A stretch of 64,000 nt of DNA. Origin: Axinella damicornis. Taxonomy: Eukaryota > Porifera > Demospongiae > Axinellida > Axinellidae. Below the pieces are notes generated by a model. That model saw only the letters and a program-made list of their open reading frames with translations. It ran no database searches and was not told the origin of the DNA. The DNA is taken from positions 13,540,471 to 13,604,470 of the forward strand of contig OZ007510.1 in the NCBI GenBank assembly GCA_963931865.1, written 5' to 3'. The translations under genes were made by a program, and so were the position numbers. How positions within the stretch are numbered: the first letter of the stretch is position 1; each line of letters begins with the position of its first letter. Below, piece by piece: positions 46,828 to 60,816 of the stretch.

Positions 46828-48391
46828 GACATGTATTCATAAGGGGGAGGCTGAGGGTGCGAATGACATCTTTGTAGTCATACAGTATGTATGGTTGAGT
46901 GTGTGACGCTTTCTACTTTACTACACTAGCTGGTCCTTCTTCTGTTAGATGAGCTGGTTGGGTACAAACCGAACTTCTTGTTATCCCATGTTCACTTGGT
47001 TTGCCACTTGCAGAGTTCACTTGGCTTTCCTTGGGCAGAGTTACTTCATTTTGCTCACCACTGTGTGGTTGGTGGATATCACATCCCAGGTATGAAAACT
47101 AATAAGCAAATGAAATTAGTGTTACATAGTTAGTGGTCTTGTAATCTCCCTACTTTCTGTACTGGTGTTGCAGACATGGGCTGTTCTTGGGTGCTTGCAT
47201 GAAATTTTAGAATGCACTTACAATAACTGCTGTCTGGGATTTTTGGATGGGATAGTAGAATGGACTGGAGACCTTTCGCCCCAATGTAAAACATTACTGG
47301 TGATGTCGTAGTAGTGTGGTGCATTGTTGCTACACACTAGGACTTTGTGTGTTTCGGTGTAGGCCTAGCCTGGTGGGACTGACCTCTATAGCGACCATGC
47401 CACGATCTGTGCCATGCTAACATGACTGATAGTACCTGTCATCCGAACATGGATCAGTTACTCTATGTCAAATGCTGTTCATCAGAATTGTGCTCAGCTA
47501 TTATGCTAGTAGAATTCTGGATGCCGTTTGTACTTCAAAAAGTATGCTGGCATAATGGGAAAGGCCCAATTGTTACTTGCATAACAGGAACATGCACAGG
47601 TGGTGCATACACAGTCACGTAAGCCTTCACCCTGCACTGCACCATGGTTTCCTCACTGCCTGCACGGCAGTTACCAAATCACTCTCCCTGTTATGGCATG
47701 TCATCAAGGAGGGAAACATTGAAAAGTGAGTAGTCTCTCTCCTCTTTCCCTGTTGCTAGGGGATTTAAAAGGGAGTAGAGAGTCTCCCCTCTCTTGTTCC
47801 TGCATTGCAAGAATGATATTCGCCTGACAAAGTCTATCAAACAACTTCAAAACAAGTCTGTCCATTCAGACTGTGTATGTGAACTGACATGCATGAGATA
47901 GTGTTATTCCATCCTCCACTCCCCCATGGGACTGAGGCTGGCTTATGGCATTCCCCCTTGTTTCTGAGAGTTGGAACATGACAGACCATCACTTAATTTT
48001 TCTGAGAAACTACTTGTGAATGGTGTCTGTGTATGTGTGCATGTTTTGTTGTCCTGACTTCCTCATCCTCAGTTTGGTTAATGCCGTGCAGATCTCAAGT
48101 GCAGTTGCCTGTAATTATATGTCATACTCTGTACAAGCATAACTATTTTAAGAGCACAGAATAATTTTGAGTGTAATACCTCAGGGGGTCAGCATCACAT
48201 ACTGTATTGTCAGTTGTGTTTTGAGGTTGGTAGTTCAGTGATGATGTCATATCACCACCCCCTGCTAATGGGGCCCAGGATCTGCATGAAAACCGTCTGT
48301 ATCGGAGATGCGGCTTTCCTGGGTTATCAAATGAAAATGAGTGAATTGAACTGTAGTCTGTGAAGCCTCTTTTCCCTGATTCCACTGGCAG

Positions 48392-51300
48392 ATCCTCACC
48401 TTCCACCATCATGCTGTGATGTGTATGGCTTACTCCAGGGATGACAGGCTCTTGCTATCAGTCGGTGAGTCAGTGTGCATCATAAGTAGCAGCATCTCAG
48501 GGGCGTAACTAGGATTTGGAGACCGAGGAGGTATGGAGTTCTCAGCGACATTTATAGGGTCACTATCAGTTTATTAGCGCGGTCACACGGACACAGGCAG
48601 TTTTTGGACGGTCACAGGCTGTGACCCTGGTTGCAGCTCTAAGTACGGCTCATATTGGAGTGACCCCTTGAAGAAACATCAGGTCAATGCCTGAGGATTT
48701 TATTACAGTTCTCTGCCTGCAGGTGTGTAGTGTGGCACTCAGTGAGTGTGGCACCTACCTTGATAGCTGTGGTCGGGATGGCTTTCTGTCTGTGTTGTCC
48801 ATGGCAACCATGGAACAGGTGGTCTTCCTTCAAACACCCAAGAAGGTAGAGACTTGTGACCTGTTCACCGATAACACAGATTGTTTCATGCAGCTGTTAT
48901 CCTTTCCTATAGTTGTGTTGTAGTCTCGGTACCAGATCCTACGAGGGTCTGGTACCGAGACTACAACACAACTAGTCTCGGTACCAGACCATCACACGTG
49001 GGTCTGGTACCGAGACTAGTTGTGTGGTAGCTCAGTACATTGTGTAATATTTGCAGGTTGCACTACTCTCTAGATTCTCAGTAACCAATTCCTTCTTTCC
49101 CAGGAATGCACAAGTGCTGCATTCTCACCAGTGCAGTCACTGCCATCCATTACCAGCACAAATCAGCAGGAGTCTCCTCCCTCCACCCCACCCCCACCTC
49201 CACACCTGGTGGCTGGCTATAGCGATGGGACACTGAGGGTGTTTGATGTTGGGAAGGTACAGATGGCACGAAAGTGCAACCTCATGCAGCACCTATTACG
49301 GCAGTCGCTTGTTCACCCAATGGTAAGTATGCTTCAGGTCATTTGTAGATTTGCTCCTCTGCATTTGGAGTGACTTGTGGCCAAGTGGTTAAGGTAGCAT
49401 TATACCTTTACCGTTAGGGTACCTTTAACCGTGGGGGTCCCGAAATGTATAATGCTACCTTAAGTATTCGCCTGGCAACTCACTGTCTAGTACACCTGAA
49501 CTAAGTCTAGCAGCTAGGCCCTCTCTGCCCCGGCCGGTCAAGCAGGCGGGCGGCGAAGAGGGTCTAGCAAACATTGCACTTGATTGCATTTCAACTGACC
49601 AATCAGATCTCACTGAAGCGATTTGTTCCAATTTTATTCATGACTCTCATGGTAGTAAACCGAGCCGCTCGTGTGCGATCACCCCACAGAGAGCATCTAA
49701 AAACTTACACTCTAGCTAAACTAGTCCAACCTGGATGCCTCCAAGGGTACAGAACTCGTCCTCAACTTGAGCTGGCACTTCACCAGTTCACAGGTACATG
49801 TAATTGGCATTCCAGAGAAACATGATTTTGTGCAATGTTTGCTACACCCTCTCCACCCTGCGGGCACGGCTTCGCCACGAGCCCACTTGACCGGCCGGAC
49901 GGAGAGGGGCTAGCGGCTAGACTGACCTGAACTGTGTGTACACTAGTGCTGCCACGATATGAGAATCTGATATTGTATATCACATGTCATAGTGTTTTAT
50001 GTCAGACATATCACCAAGCTTACAGGATAGTTTCACATGAGTTCGGGGTAGTTCAGTCCCTCGAACCTGCTCAAACCACTGGTTGACTGTGGGAACCAAG
50101 CCTACAGGTTAGTTTCACATGACATATCACGATAATTATACTTGCAATTGAATGTCACTAAGTGGTCCAGTCATGAAAATTAATGCAATGGGCAGTACCA
50201 ATGTACACATGTAACAGTATAAACTTAATTGCATTGAGCAAACTCGCTGACGCTCGCCCCAATTATGTTGCACCTTTATTGCATAGCATTGACAGGATAC
50301 TCATGCACACACTAGTACACACACATACACACTAACACAGGCCATGTGATCTTCTCAGGCTGCTCCAATGGTGTGGTAACCATTAGCAACCCTTCCACTG
50401 GGCTGGTGGTGTGTGTGATCACTGACCATCAGGGAGCACCCATCACTAAGATGCACACCTCCGACAGACCTGTCAAGGTATCTGCTAGTCTGTCCTACCT
50501 CCAACTTTGGTTTCCAAGACAGTACACCTTCCCTCCCAGCGTCCTGGGTCTGAGGACTGCTACCAATGTTTGCCGGCCAGTGTGGACTGGAGGGTGAGCG
50601 TGTGGAGTGCAGACTGCAGAAGGGACGTTTGCCAACTGGTGGACTGGCTCACATTCCCAGGGCCCTCTTCTGCTCCCGATGGCACCAGGCTCAGGAGAGG
50701 ACGCAAGGTGCTCAACCCAACACCTGCATTTTTCAAAAGTGTTCTTGAAATTGTGTGCTTAGCCTCGGGTATATATGACACAACTAGCTACTGTAGGAGC
50801 TCAAATGTATGGGGATGCACTCTAGCCAGAGAACTTGAGATGCTGTTGTATGCACTGCAGTGCACAGTGGCATTCACTTCCTAGCTCAATCACACATCTC
50901 ACCCTCCTCTCTCCCCTCAGTGCCGGTATGAACTTCTGCCCCCTAGCCTGGCACGCTTCAGCCCCACAGACCCAGACACTATCCTGTACGTGGGACACAG
51001 CATGGAAAGGTGTGTACAGTTCTGCAGCCTCTCACAGAAGGCAGTTGTCAGGACGTCTGCCCTCACCCAAAGGGCCACATTCATGGGTGCATCACCACAG
51101 GGGCACCTTCTGGCCTTTGGCTGCCAAGGTAAGTCAGGTGGAAACATGACATTGTAGGTGTGGTGGACTGCTTTGTGCATAAAGTATTATATTATAGCAG
51201 TACAGAGTTCTCAGGGCATTGGACTTCGTCACAAAATATTCCTGTCAGAAAATTTGTTGGAGAAAGAGTGTAAACAGCTCACTGTAGAACTGTAGCATAG

Positions 51301-51721
51301 TGCTAATTTTACCCCACCGATACCTGATATCATAATACACCACTGTAGCAAAATGTGTACTTGAATCGAAACATTATTATCTTGTCTCTTGCAGAGCATG
51401 CTGTGAAGATCATGGACTAGGATGAAGGCTCATTCCAGGACTATACTGGCCACTAGCCTTGTCCCCAGTCCTACCCCGTTCTTTCTGTTCTTCGGTTTGC
51501 TTTGACAATAATACACGGATGCAGAAGAGCGCACCGCTCTTCCACATCTGTCAACGCGAACCAAAGAACAGAAAAAACGGGGTAGGCCTGGGAATGAGGC
51601 TAACTGGCCACCATGACAGAATGAAAATAATGTGTAATCTTTTCCCCCTTTGGAAAGTTTCTTGTATCCACCCGTAGCTCCACTCTACATGTATTGGACG
51701 TTGTAGTCTGATGATTTTGTG
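48392..51721 (+). pseudogene. WDR90: WDR90/POC16-like 3' end, decayed (U6)
   Basis: Type B copy, colinear with U2 at offset 40187. The exon 5 acceptor is tccctcccag as in type A, and one intronic base differs near 50211. It is otherwise the same broken reading frame as U2. Confidence 0.83.
51454..51602. mobile_element. Inverted-repeat MITE with 9-bp duplication (U6)
   Basis: Same insertion as in U2. The target duplications lie at 51445-51453 and 51603-51611. Confidence 0.83.
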
Positions 51722-51808
51722 TACTTGCACTGTTGAATATGAGAGGCGCGGCTCGTTATTAAAAGTTAACTAGCACATGATCCTTCCGGATTCCTTACCT
51801 GCGATACT

Positions 51809-53752
51809 ATGTCGGTATCCTCCGTGCAGCACGTCAACTCGGGAGGATCTACATATGATCTAGGAGATGGCTTCACTGGTTCTTCGGAGATCGGAGCTAA
51901 CAGGCTTTCAACCTGTCTTCTTCAGGTTTGTTGTTTATGGTTCAGTACAATAATTTTTAAATAATTCGTCCAGGGAAATAATCCTGAGTTGCTGCAGCTA
52001 GCTGCGGCCATTATCATTTTACTGTCTCCAAATAAAGTTCACCCTAGCATGGTAATCAACTGCCCATTTCTGAATAGCATACTCCGAAATGCGAGAGTAT
52101 CAATCACCTGGTGCACTTCTTTGCTGATTTCCTCTCCAGTGCTGGGCATCAGCTGCAACAGTTACAGCCCTTTTGTCAGATCCTGTCCCCCACTTGGCAC
52201 TAGAGAATGCTCCGACCGCAAAAAAGCCACCAGAAGAAGTCAGGGTAGGTACCACGACTACTATAGCTAGTCTTGATTCCAGACCCAAACAACCGCAGCA
52301 CGAATTGTTGTCGTTTGGGTCTAGACCGACGCTAACTAAAAGCTTTCATTGTACAACTCCCTCTCATATGTGTAGGTTAGTCAACTTAGCAATGGCATCG
52401 CTGGAGAACTATCTCACCACTCCAACGTGTCTGTGTTTGTGAGGGCAGGCAGCCGGTATTAGACCTAAAACCAGAGAGGACTGACACACCTCCTCAGAAA
52501 CTGTGCCTTCCTGGTGCGTGCGTCTCGGGTATTGAAACTTCACAAACTACCTCCTCTGTTTCAAAGATAGAGGATAGAGTATCTACTTCCATTATGTACT
52601 GCTTTTGAAGGAGGTGGATGACATTGGAAGCTCATTGACGTAAGCTGTTCAGTTAGACGTTCAGGGTATTTATACTGACTTTGTGATGTTCTTGTTTTGT
52701 ATAGTGCAACTACAACCCGTGAACACCTAATCTACTCATCTGAGTTCCTGAGGCAACCTGTAAGCCTGTTCAGTGAATGGACCCTTTCTTTCGCAGTTTT
52801 ATAATTAGTTATAACCCCCTTCCTCCTCCTTCCCTCCATCCTACTGAGCATTCATACCATTCCTTCCTGCAGTGGACTTGTAGTAGACACTCTTGGGACA
52901 GTCGTCTGCTCACCACTGTTCCAACCCTGGGAGGTATGCCAGAGTACATTGGACATATGTGTTAGCTGAGACTCATACTGCGGACATGTCGAGCTCTAGT
53001 CTGAGTATACCGGAAATACTGGACCCAGTGTGGGGTTCAGTACTGAGGATATGTTGCCTGTAGTCTGGGTACTGGACCCAGAGTGGGGTATAGCCTGTAG
53101 TCTGGTCTTGCTTTCAGCATCACACAAGATCTCTCCCCTAATTATCCACGTTCCCCCTTACGATTAGTCGACTGATTGACTGAATTAAGGCTGTTGACTA
53201 ATATTCTCAGAGTGTGCTGATTAGTTGCTGCACATGCACAGTTCAGTACCTCATGCTCATGGTTGTGACAAGATGGCTAAGAGCCTCTGCTAGTTCTTGC
53301 TCAGGCGCCATACAGCAAATGTTGGTCTGGCAGCAGCTGGGTCTGCCAGACCTGCTCCGCTGCCTTCACAGGAGCTGCTAGCTGAAGCTGTCTAGCATTA
53401 ACATACTTCCTGTTTCATACTCAATCAGTCGATTAGTCACCTAAGCAAGCTATGTCAACTAGAGAAATTCCCTTGTTGTTCGACTAGGGAAATTCCCGAT
53501 CCCTAACTTGCCAACTTTCGTCACCTGCAGTATAAGTGATGTTTGTACTGGTATCACAGAGTGAGATTATCTTGTGACAATGAGCTCTCATTATCGTTTG
53601 CTGTGTTTGTGTCTCTGCCAGTTGTGAATCACAGTGAGCTTGTGCAACATGCTGAAGCAGCATTTGGCGAAGGAATGAGCACCACTGATTCTCTAAGTGA
53701 ATACGTCGGAGGTGTAACTGGCACACAAAGCCCTACTCTATTCCCACAATGA
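51809..53752 (+). pseudogene. UQCRC2: UQCRC2-like core protein fragment, decayed (U6)
   Basis: Type B copy colinear with U2. The hairpin in its internal gap has a private base change (cctgctccgctg near 53351). Confidence 0.72.
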
Positions 53753-54189
53753 GTTGCATCCTCCTGATGCAGGTGCTGAGGTGTGCATACCCTCAGGCTC
53801 CTCCCTCTGCAAGAGAGCCAGGTAACAAATTACTAGGTGCCATTATCATTCCTATTGTGAACCCCTCTTGTGTCCCTCATAGCCTTGCAAACCCGAAAGA
53901 TATACCTGCTGCTGGCGTTTTACAGGTGTGTGTATGTGAACTCAAGGTGAATATTACACTTCTTGCTGCTTGTCAACTCAGTGTACTGTGTGCATTTGCT
54001 CTTTCTCTTCTAGCATGTACCAGCGCCAGCAATGTAGTACATTGTAATCCCACTCCCATCTGTACATACACACGTGCACTAGAGCCCCACACGCTGACGG
54101 AAGTGGGTGCATGTGTGCACTGTGGATCTTCCGGGTCCAACATACCATACCCTCTTCCATCCCTCCTTCCCTCCCCCCCCTCTCCTCAG

Positions 54190-56659
54190 TTCCAGAAGTT
54201 GTGTCTGCTGATCCTCCTGCTGGTCAAGGACGCTGACCACCTGGTCATTACAGGCTCACCCCTGCACTTTGTAATGCCAAGGAGAAGTACTCCACTGTTG
54301 ACAAGGTATGAGACATTCATATCCACCTGCTCCTCCCTTCCTGCTCATCTCCTTCTACCACGCTGCCTCCCCTCTAGCTGTGCTGGCTAAGGACTGAGCT
54401 AATGGAGCAGTGTAACAGCGGAGAGACCTCCCGTGTCATCCTCCACCAGAAGATCCTCAGCATGTGATCATCTTCTCTGACGTGCTCCAGATGATTCTCA
54501 CCAGAATCGAGGAAGCCCGAAGGTCCCAGCAGTTCATCAACATGCCCAAGTTCTCTGCCTTCATAAAGTACCTCTATGCCAGCTCGGGTGAGCAACGTAA
54601 ATGCTCTGTAACAGTAGCCTTGTTCCAGGCGCTTGGTACTGGGCTAGACATTCAGTAGATCACAAATATAGTGTGCAATGACAATGGTCAGTAGCCTTGT
54701 TCCTAGCCTCGTTCCCAGGCCTTCTAAACTGGAGGTCTAGAAGTTCTGGGAACGAGGCGAGCTTGATTCTGCACTAGATGTTCAGAATATATTGTCAGGT
54801 GCCCAACTGATAATAGTCATGGAGTGGACATTTCTTGTGGCTCCTGTCAACTCAATGTGGTGCTGCCGTAATCAAGTTATTGAGTGCACATGGGAGTGTG
54901 TGTGCTGGGGAAATGGTCCTCAGTTAGCTGTATGACAACCCCCCAAATTTTGGCATTATGTATACACATCACCAAACCACAAGTTAATTTACCTGCTTGA
55001 GGGAAGCAAGTACAATATATAAGTTTTCGATTACGATGGGCAATCGCTGTTTCAAGTTTTAGGATTATGTTCCTACACTTTGACCTCTGTCCTTTGACTT
55101 CTGCTGTTCAAGGAGGGACTGAGTGTTGGGGAGAAGGTAAAGAGGTGGGTGAAAATTGAAGTGTCGAGTAACACCCAGAAGAAGGAGTGACTTGTGGACA
55201 ATGACAGACACGTATTGGGAGAGCTCAGGATGAACAGGAATTAACCCACTGCTGTCAGGTGGGCTCCAACATATATACTAGGCATTTGGTCTCTTTTTAT
55301 TGCTACACAAGTTGGAGGGTATGCTACAAGGAGCAGCGTACTCCCCCCTCCTTAATTCTCTGATCTGGTCATGTTTTTGGCCTCTAACTACACCAGTATA
55401 CCCTAATGTATTAGGAAATGTATACTTAAGCTCGCTAACCAAGAATCTCTGGTACGAACAGCATGAGCAACTTGATTCTGGAGGTGGAGGTTCACTGTCA
55501 CAAGGTGCAGGGCATGACGGAAGCTTTTACCGATGCGCTGCATAGCCGTGCAAAAACGAGCAGTTCAGTTCACCAAAAAGCCGTATTTACTGCTTTTCTT
55601 GAGGGAGACAGCAGATAAATTTGCCAGGGATTATGCTATCAAAAAAGCTTCCGTCATGCCCTGCACCTTAATTGTGACAGCGCACCTCCACCGCCAGAAT
55701 CAAGTTGCTCACGCTCTTCGTACCAGAGATTTTTGATAATATGATGACCATTACTATACAAATGGGTCTGACACTAGCCTCATTCCTATAGGCCCAAGTG
55801 GCGGAGGAGTAAAGGGCCTGGTTTCCACTGCTCTGCGGCACTAAGGCCAGGCGCGCGCCTGGATTATTCGATTAACGTTATACGGAAAGTACACGGAATT
55901 ACGTAATAGTGCACGGAGAAAGCTAATGGCGGTGTTTAATACTGAGCGAAGTAAAGTCTGCTAGTTTGTCTCTCTCAGCGATAGCTGTAGCTTCGCTTTG
56001 TGCTAGTTGTAGTCATCACCTTTGGTAGTTCCTTGTGTGAATCCGTGCCGTCGCTCCTGCGTTGAGTTCAAACGGCAGTACATCAGTCAATCATGGCCGC
56101 GGGTTAAGACCTATGTGGCGACGATTCTGGAGGAGCGCAGCGGCTAGCTTGGGCACTGCTTTCGGTATGAAATGAAGTGTCTTGATGATTTATTGTATTT
56201 CACCGAGTAGGATGTCGATTATCCGTGTAGTTTGTGTTAAGGACGGCATTGTATCGGCACAGAATACACACAAAAACGAATTTTTCGCTGTATCTCTGTT
56301 TACTCGTGGAATTGAAAAACCCTACTCGGTAGAACTTGAGTATCCTGAGTAAGCATTCTTTTGAGGCAAAAGCTGTCCTGCCTGCTATCCTGCTGCACTG
56401 TCCAGTTCTCTCAACAGCTGTCTGGACAGTCCATCTTCAGTGGGCGTGTCTAAGAGCACGTGCTTTGGCACGTGACTAATTCAATTAGCAATTGTGAGCT
56501 AAAAGTCCAACACATTGAACAATTGTACAAAAGTGCAGTTTTATTCATTCATATCAGAGTTGTAGTACAATATGTTTCAGACAAAATGTACACAAAATAA
56601 TTTCTGCCTGGCCTTAATACCCCAGAGTGTTTGCGCTTGCCCTATTTATCCGTAACTGA
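54190..56659 (+). pseudogene. Exons of the same unidentified gene, last exon split (U6)
   Basis: Type B copy. The terminal exon is interrupted after TEE*RAWFPL by the 797-bp element at 55831-56627, and a private TAA (gaggagtaaagg) precedes the insertion. Confidence 0.4.
55831..56627. mobile_element. 797-bp element with 22-bp terminal inverted repeats (U6)
   Basis: U2 reads tttccactgtttgcg. U6 has 799 bp more, with TG on both sides. Ends are ctctgcggcactaaggccag and the complement of ctggccttaataccccagag, 19 of 22 bases matching. An internal palindrome ccaggcgcgcgcctgg follows the left end. No transposase frame is visible. The 2-bp target and CACTG context could suggest a CACTA-type derivative, but this is uncertain. 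Confidence 0.8.
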
Positions 56660-59600
56660 GACATGTATTCATAAGGGGGAGGCTGAGGGTGCGAATGACA
56701 TCTTTGTAGTCATACAGTATGTATGGTTGAGTGTGTGACGCTTTCTACTTTACTACACTAGCTGGTCCTTCTTCTGTTAGATGAGCTGGTTGGGTACAAA
56801 CCGAACTTCTTGTTATCCCATGTTCACTTGGTTTGCCACTTGCAGAGTTCACTTGGCTTTCCTTGGGCAGAGTTACTTCATTTTGCTCACCACTGTGTGG
56901 TTGGTGGATATCACATCCCAGGTATGAAAACTAATAAGCAAATGAAATTAGTGTTACATAGTTAGTGATCTTGTAATCTCCCTACTTGCAGTACTGGTGT
57001 TGCAGACATGGGCTGTTCTTGGGTGCTTGCATGAAATGCTAGAAGGCACTTCCCTGAGGCACTTACAATAACTGCTGTCTGGGATCTGGGATGGAATACT
57101 AGAATGGACTGGAGACCTTTCACCCCAATGTAAAACATTACTGGTGATGTCGTAGTGGTGAGGTGCATTGTTGCTACACACTAGGACTTTGTGTGTTTCG
57201 GTGTAGGCCTGGCCTGGGTGGGACTAACCTCTACAGCGACCATGCCACGATCTGTGCCATGCTAACATGACTGATAATACCTGTCATCCGATCATGGATC
57301 AGTTACTCTATGTCAAATGCTGTTCATCAGAATTGTGCTCAGCTATTATGCTAGTAGAATTCTGGATGCAGTTTGTACTTCAAAAAGTATGCTGGCATAA
57401 TTGGGAAAGGCCCAATTGTTACTTGCATTACAGGAACATGCCCAGGTGGTGCATACACTGTCACGTAAGCTTTCACCCTGCACTGCACCATGGTTTCCTC
57501 ACTGCCTGCACGGCAGTTACCAAATCACTCTCCCTGTTATGGCATGTCATCAAGGAGGGAAACATTGAAAAGTGAGTAGTCTCTCTCCTCTTTCCCTGTT
57601 GCTAGGGGGTTTAAAAGGGAGTGGAGAGTCTCCCCTCTCTTGTTCCTGCATTGCAAGAATGATAATCGCCTAACAAAGCCTATCAAACAACTTCAAAACA
57701 GGTCTGTCCATTCAGACTGTGTATGTGAACTGACATGCATGAGATAGTGTTATTCCATCCTCCACTCCCCCATGGGACTGAGGCTGGCTTATGGCATTCC
57801 CCCTTGTTTCTGAGAGTTGGAACATGACAGATCATCACTTAATCCTTTTTAAGTTTTCGGAGAAACTACTTTTGAATGGTGTCTGTGTATGTGTGCATGT
57901 TTTGTTGTCCTGACATCCGCATCCTCAGTTTGGTTAATGTCGTGCAGATCTCAAGTGCAGTTGCCTCTAATTGTATGTCATACACTGTAGAAGCATAACT
58001 ATTTTAAGAGCACAGAATAGTTTTGAGTGTAATACCTCAGGGGGTCAGCATCACATAATGTATTGTCAGTTGTGTCTTGAGGTTGGTAGTTCAGTGATGA
58101 TGTCATATCACCACCCCCTGCTAATGGGGCCCAGGATCTGCATGAAAACCGTCTGTATCGGAGATGCGGCTTTCCTGGGTTATCAAATGAAAATGAGTGA
58201 ATTGAACTGTAGTCTGTGAAGCCTCTTTTCCCTGATTCCACTGGCAGATCCTCACCTTCCACCATCATGCTGTGATGTGTATGGCTTACTCCAGGGATGA
58301 CAGGCTCTTGCTATCAGTCGGTGAGTCAGTGTGCATCATAAGTAGCAGCATCTCAGGGGCGTAACTAGGATTTGGAGACTGAGGAGGTATGGAGTTCTCA
58401 GCAACATTTATAGGGTCACTATCAGTTTATCAGCGCTGTCACGCGGACACAGGCAGTTTTTGGACGGTCACAGGCTGAGTACGGCTCATATTGGAGTGAC
58501 CTCCCCTTGAAGAAACATCAGGTCAATGCCTGAGGATTTTATTACAGTTCTCTGCCTGCAGGTGTGTAGTGTGGCGCTCAGTGAGAGTGGCACCTACCTT
58601 GCAAGCTGTGGTCGGGATGGCTCTCTGTCTGTGTTGTCCATGGCAACCTTGGAACAGGTGGTCTTCCTTCATACACCCAAGAAGGTAGAGACTTGTGACC
58701 TGTTCACCGATTACACAGATTGTTTCATGCAGCTGTTATCCTTTCCTATAGTTGTGTTGTAGTCTCGGTACCAGATCCTACGAGGGTCTGGTACCGAGAC
58801 TACAACACAACTAGTCTCGGTACCAGACCATCACACGTGGGTCTGGTACCGAGACTAGTTGTGTGGTAGCTCAGTACATTGTGTAATATTTGCAGGTTGC
58901 ACTACTCTCTAGATTCTCAGTAACCAATTCCTTTCCCAGGAATGCACAAGTGCTACATTCTCAGCTGCAGCCACTGCCATCCATTACCAGTACTAATCAG
59001 CAGGAGTCTCCTCCCTCCACCCCACCCCCACCTCCACACCTGGTGGCTGTCTACATCGATGGGACACTGAGGGTGTTTGATGTTGGGAAGGTACAGATGG
59101 CACGAAAGTGCAACCTCATGTAGCACCTACTAAGGCAGTCGCTTATTCACCCAATGGTAAGTATGCTTCAGGTCATTTGTAGATTTGCTCCTCTGCATTT
59201 GAAGTGACTTGTGGCCAAGTGGTTAAGGTAGCATTATACCTTTACCGTTAGGGTACCTTTAACCGTCGGGGCTCCGACAGTTAAAGGTACCCTAACGGTA
59301 AAGGTGCAAGTGTAAAAAACATTAAAAATGTATGGAGATGTAGGGATAACAGAACAGCAAAAAGTATGAAAACAAGCAGGGATGATGGCATAAAACAGTT
59401 CAATATTAGCTGAGCTGGCACTTCAGCGTGATTTAGTGCAATGTTTGCTACACCCTCTTCGCCCTGCGGGCGTGGCTTCGCCACGCGCCCACTTGGCCGG
59501 CCGGACGGAAAGGGGCTAGCAGCTAGACTGACCTGAACTGTGTGTACACTAGTGCTGCCACGATATGAGACATTGTATATCACATGTCATAGTGTTTTAT

Positions 59601-60816
59601 GTCGGACATATCGCCAAGCTTACAGGATAGTTTCACATGAGTTCAAGGTAGTTCAGTCCCTCGAACCTGCTCGAACCACTGGTTGACTTTCGGGAACCAA
59701 GCCTACAGGATAGTGTCACATGAGTTTGGGACATATCTATACTGGCAATTGAATGTCACTAAGTGGTCCAGTCATGAAAATTAATGCAATGGGCAGTACC
59801 AATGTACACATATAACAGTATAAACATAATTATATTGAAAATTCGCAGCAAACTCGCTGATGCTCGCCCCAATTATGTTGCACCTTTATTGCATAGCACT
59901 GACAGGATACTCATGCACACACTAGTACACACACATACACACTAACACAGGCCATGTGATCTTCTCAGGCTGCTCCAATGGTGTGGTAACCATTAGCAAC
60001 CCTTCCACTGGGCTGGTGGTGTGTGTGATCACTGACCATCAGGGAGCACCCATCACTAAGATGCACACCTCCGACAGACCTGTCAAGGTATCTGCTAGTC
60101 TGTCCTACCTCCAACTTTGGTTTCCAAGACAGTACACCTTTCCTCCCAGCGTCCTGGGTCTGAGGACTGCTACCAATGTTTGCCGGCCAGTGTGGACTGG
60201 AGGGTGAGTGTGTGGAGTGCAGACTGCAGAAGGGACGTTTGGCGTGTCGTTTGCCAACTGGTGGTCTGGCTCACATTCCCAGGGCCCTCCTCTGCTCCCG
60301 ATGGCACCAGGCTCAGGAGAGGACACAAGGTGCTCAACCCAACACCTGCATTTTTGAAAAGTGTTCTTGAAATTGTGTGCTTAGCCTCGGGTATATATGA
60401 CACAACTAGCTACTGTAGGAGCTCAAATGTATGGGGATGCACTCTAACCAGAGAACTTGAGATGCTGTTGTATGCACTGCAGTGCACAGTGGCATTCACT
60501 TCCTAGCTCAATCACACATCTCACCCTCCTCTCTCCCCTCAGTGCCGGTATGAACTTCTGCCCCCTAGCCTGGCACGCTTCAGCCCCACAGACCCAGACA
60601 CTATCCTGTACGTGGGACACAGCATGGAAAGGTGTGTACAGTTCTGCAGTCTCTCACAGAAGGCAGTTGTCAGGACGTCTGCCCTCACCCAATGGGCCAC
60701 ATTCATGGGTGCATCACCACAGGGGCACCTTCTGGCCTTTGGCTGCCAAGGTAAGTCAGGTGGAAACATGACATTGTAGGTGTGGTGGACTGCTTTGTGC
60801 ATAAAGTATTATATTA

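Larger units (their letters stand above)
38029..47973 (+). repeat. Tandem unit U5 (type A)
   Basis: Type A unit of 9945 bp and the least rearranged A copy. It lacks the deletion of U1 and the 1358-bp insertion of U3 and U7, and gains one solo 504-bp TTAA element at 38217-38720. A short type B patch lies at about 47027-47085. Confidence 0.9.
47974..57819 (+). repeat. Tandem unit U6 (type B, one insertion)
   Basis: Sister of U2 at an offset of 40187 bp. Its length of 9846 bp is that of U2 plus 799 bp, all explained by the element at 55831-56627 and its 2-bp target copy. No other net length change exists between U2 and U6, which indicates a recent duplication. Confidence 0.9.
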
